From Mnemiopsis leidyi (lineage: Eukaryota > Ctenophora > Tentaculata > Lobata > Bolinopsidae), in the NCBI GenBank assembly GCA_000226015.1, contig JH153371.1, forward strand, positions 25,327-73,702: a stretch of 48,376 nucleotides of DNA, given 5' to 3'. Shown piece after piece: positions 46,592 to 48,376 of the stretch (its first letter is position 1; each line of letters begins with the position of its first letter). Under the pieces are notes generated by a model. It worked only from the letters and a program-made list of their open reading frames with translations, searched no databases and was not told the DNA's origin. A program made the position numbers and the translations under genes.

Positions 46592-47685
46592 TGGGAAATG
46601 GGAGTTTCAGTTGGTGAGATAACAAAGTTTGTCATATCAGCCAATTTGCCTGTGATTATCATTATTATTTCATCAAAATAGGTTAAGTTTAATCCAGCCT
46701 CTTGAAGAAGGCAATATCATACATTTTAAAAAGGTACTAAGTTTAAGGTGAAAACTATTGCAATAGTGCAGCTCTCAGATACTTCTGCCAAGAAACTTTT
46801 GAGTTTGACAGTCTTTACGGTAGATTCAACTGATCTGAATTTTCACAGTTTCTGTTCTGACATTTTAACAGTTTTTTATGTTAGTAAATATTATGATTTA
46901 TGCCATTTCTATAATTATTCATTTTAAGCTCTATACTGCTGCTATTATTCTAGAATTATTTCTCATATTATGATTTAGGTCTTACCAGGGTGTTCTACCA
47001 ACAGAAAAAATCTGATTTGCCACATCCTTCACAGCTAAGAAGCCTCATTTAATTATGTATAAATCCATTGTGTATTGCTGTGTAAAATTTGATTTTTATT
47101 TTATTTAAGTTATTATCTCTAACTGTCTTGTTAGCCATGTAACTTGTTAATCAGTGATGTTCAACTCGTTGCAAATCATGTGAAAAACCCTGTCCTCTGC
47201 TCTTGTTAATTGTTTCACTTGGTAGTGTAGTGTTAACTACCCAAACCTCCTATGCAGAAGGTTGGGGGAGTGCACAAGGGGAATTCACATATGCAATCTT
47301 CTTTAGACTCGGCAAATGACCGGGAAACTGTGATTTAGGGTTAAATGAGGATGGCCTCCATTAAAGATCTTGAATTTTCCAGGTGCCCCTTCAGTACAAC
47401 TGACAAAGCCTGTGTATAGGTGAACTAAAAATACAAATACAAAACACTTCCTTAGAAGATCCAGATGTATAATCCTGAAGAGACTCAGTGTGCTTGATGT
47501 CAAGATCATGAGAAACCATCTTTAAAAACACTTGAGTATGTACGATGTATATACACTTGGTACAATAGCAGCATAGGTGAGCCACTATAATATTACCCCC
47601 TTCATAACATACAGGTCATAAGCAGGTTAAGCAATTAAAATGAATCTTTAAGCACTGGCCTGCAAAGGGAGAGGAAAAGGAGGAA

Positions 47686-48376
47686 ATGACAAGAGCTAAA
47701 CGTACCAGAACAGCGGAGTACAAAAAAGCCAAAAACCGTAGGAAACGGGAGAAACGGAAAATGAAACACCTGCAAAGAAGGATTGAGTTGGTTAAAGAAG
47801 AAAACCTAGTCTTCAACCTTATCGATCCTGCTGAAGTCGAAGTTCCAGATGCAGCACTCGCCGTCCTTTCATATGGAGAGGGTTTCGTTCCTACACCCAA
47901 GTTTGACGACCACCAGTTCAGACTTGAGGCTCATAACGCTGGCAATAAACTTGAGCGCCTAGCAAACACATTTGCTCGAGAGTCACGACAACCCAGTGTA
48001 GTGAATCATACAGAGGAGGAGGAGCAACAACTCTCTGTTCCCAAGGAATTACGCTACAGAGGTGTTTGTCTTCCTCCTGTCAACGACCACCACGACCCCC
48101 TTGTTACGCAAGTTGTGAATAGTATTAACCAATTTGCTAATAACGTCAAGCCTAAGAAACCTAGGAAAAACCTGAGCACAGAAGAACAGAAGGCACTTGC
48201 GTGGTTACGAGAGAACACTAGAAATGGTACATTTGGAGTATTACAAGCGGATAAAGGTGGAGCAAAAGTACTACTGACGAAGGACAAGATAGCGTCTATG
48301 ATCAAATCTAAACTAGGTGACAGTAGTATTTACACTGATTTAGGAACAAACAACCCCATGCCAGCCATCATGACCA
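47686..48376 (+). mobile_element. Penelope-like retroelement, 5' part of reverse-transcriptase ORF (cut by window end)
   Basis: From the ATG at 47686 the frame is open for 230 codons to the window edge. An in-frame TGA lies 45 bp upstream. The N-terminus is highly basic (RTRTAEYKKAKNRRKREKRK). It is followed by ENLVFNLIDPAEV...YGEGFVPTPKFD and later by NLSTEEQKALAWLREN...VLQADKGGAKVLLTKDK...IYTDLG. These correspond to the conserved stretch that precedes the RT palm in Penelope-like elements: VFNLS..., L-x-x-G-x-x-F-x-P-x-P, then ADKGGA-x-V-x-x-x-x-x-x-Y. The palm (YxDD) and any GIY-YIG endonuclease would lie beyond the window. The visible part has no frameshift or stop, so the copy may be young. 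I found no hammerhead ribozyme core upstream. Confidence 0.8.

Larger units (their letters stand above)
43804..47600 (+). other. 3' UTR and intergenic DNA
   Basis: No gene seen. The RasGEF 3' UTR starts here. The first canonical AATAAA on the plus strand that I noticed is at 45442, with another at 45560, so either the UTR is long or a variant signal is used. Contains a stem-loop at 45010-45062, a small GC-rich patch near 45840-46030 and two related hairpins at 46184-46205 and 46574-46591. No tRNA or rRNA signature seen. Confidence 0.5.

Noticed and set aside
46900-47680. Hammerhead ribozyme upstream of the Penelope-like ORF
   Set aside because: Such elements often carry one, but I could not find the CTGANGA...GAAA core on either strand.

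Overview
This is a eukaryotic, probably animal, genomic window. The signs are an intron-rich gene with GT-AG introns and consistent splice phases, a Ras-type guanine-nucleotide exchange factor (REM plus CDC25/RasGEF domains), a RING E3 ligase, a Penelope-like retroelement, a short CCCTAA (telomere-type) run and many microsatellites. The sequence is AT-rich by eye. I cannot assign a phylum.

Most of the window (about 3.4 to 43.8 kb, + strand) is one long RasGEF gene that I rebuilt exon by exon from splice sites and codon phase. The constant 3' part (31.8-43.8 kb) encodes an unrecognised folded-looking region, a Ser/Thr-rich linker, the REM domain (41.6-42.0 kb) and the catalytic RasGEF domain (42.6-43.7 kb). 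It ends at 43803. The 5' part is unusual. Besides upstream exons at 3.4, 4.2, 5.6, 15.8 and 22.7 kb, there are large blocks that begin with their own ATG and end in a donor whose phase matches the next constant acceptor: 18.88-21.75, 30.61-31.32, 33.57-34.17 and 40.14-40.44 kb. Smaller, weaker candidates lie at 9.04, 13.39 and 36.24 kb. The simplest reading is one locus with several alternative promoters and first exons, which put different N-termini on one RasGEF core. Two of these N-termini (18.9 and 40.1 kb) carry a hydrophobic segment that could anchor the protein in a membrane.

A single-exon gene for a coiled-coil/RING E3 ligase lies on the minus strand (27849-29861), inside the large intron between 22.8 and 31.8 kb. 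It is divergent from the alternative first exon at 30.6 kb.

The ends are repeat-rich. Positions 1-1183 are a foldback element with about 390-bp inverted arms ending in TTAA. From 47686 to the right edge runs the 5' part of a Penelope-like reverse transcriptase ORF. In between are a 63-bp near-perfect palindrome, several minisatellites (24, 66, 47 and 30 bp units) and large ACAG, AC and TACAA microsatellites, three of which start just after splice donors. The AC tract contains a 14-N assembly gap. The 30-bp minisatellite is protein-coding and holds three frame-changing indels that break the largest exon as assembled.
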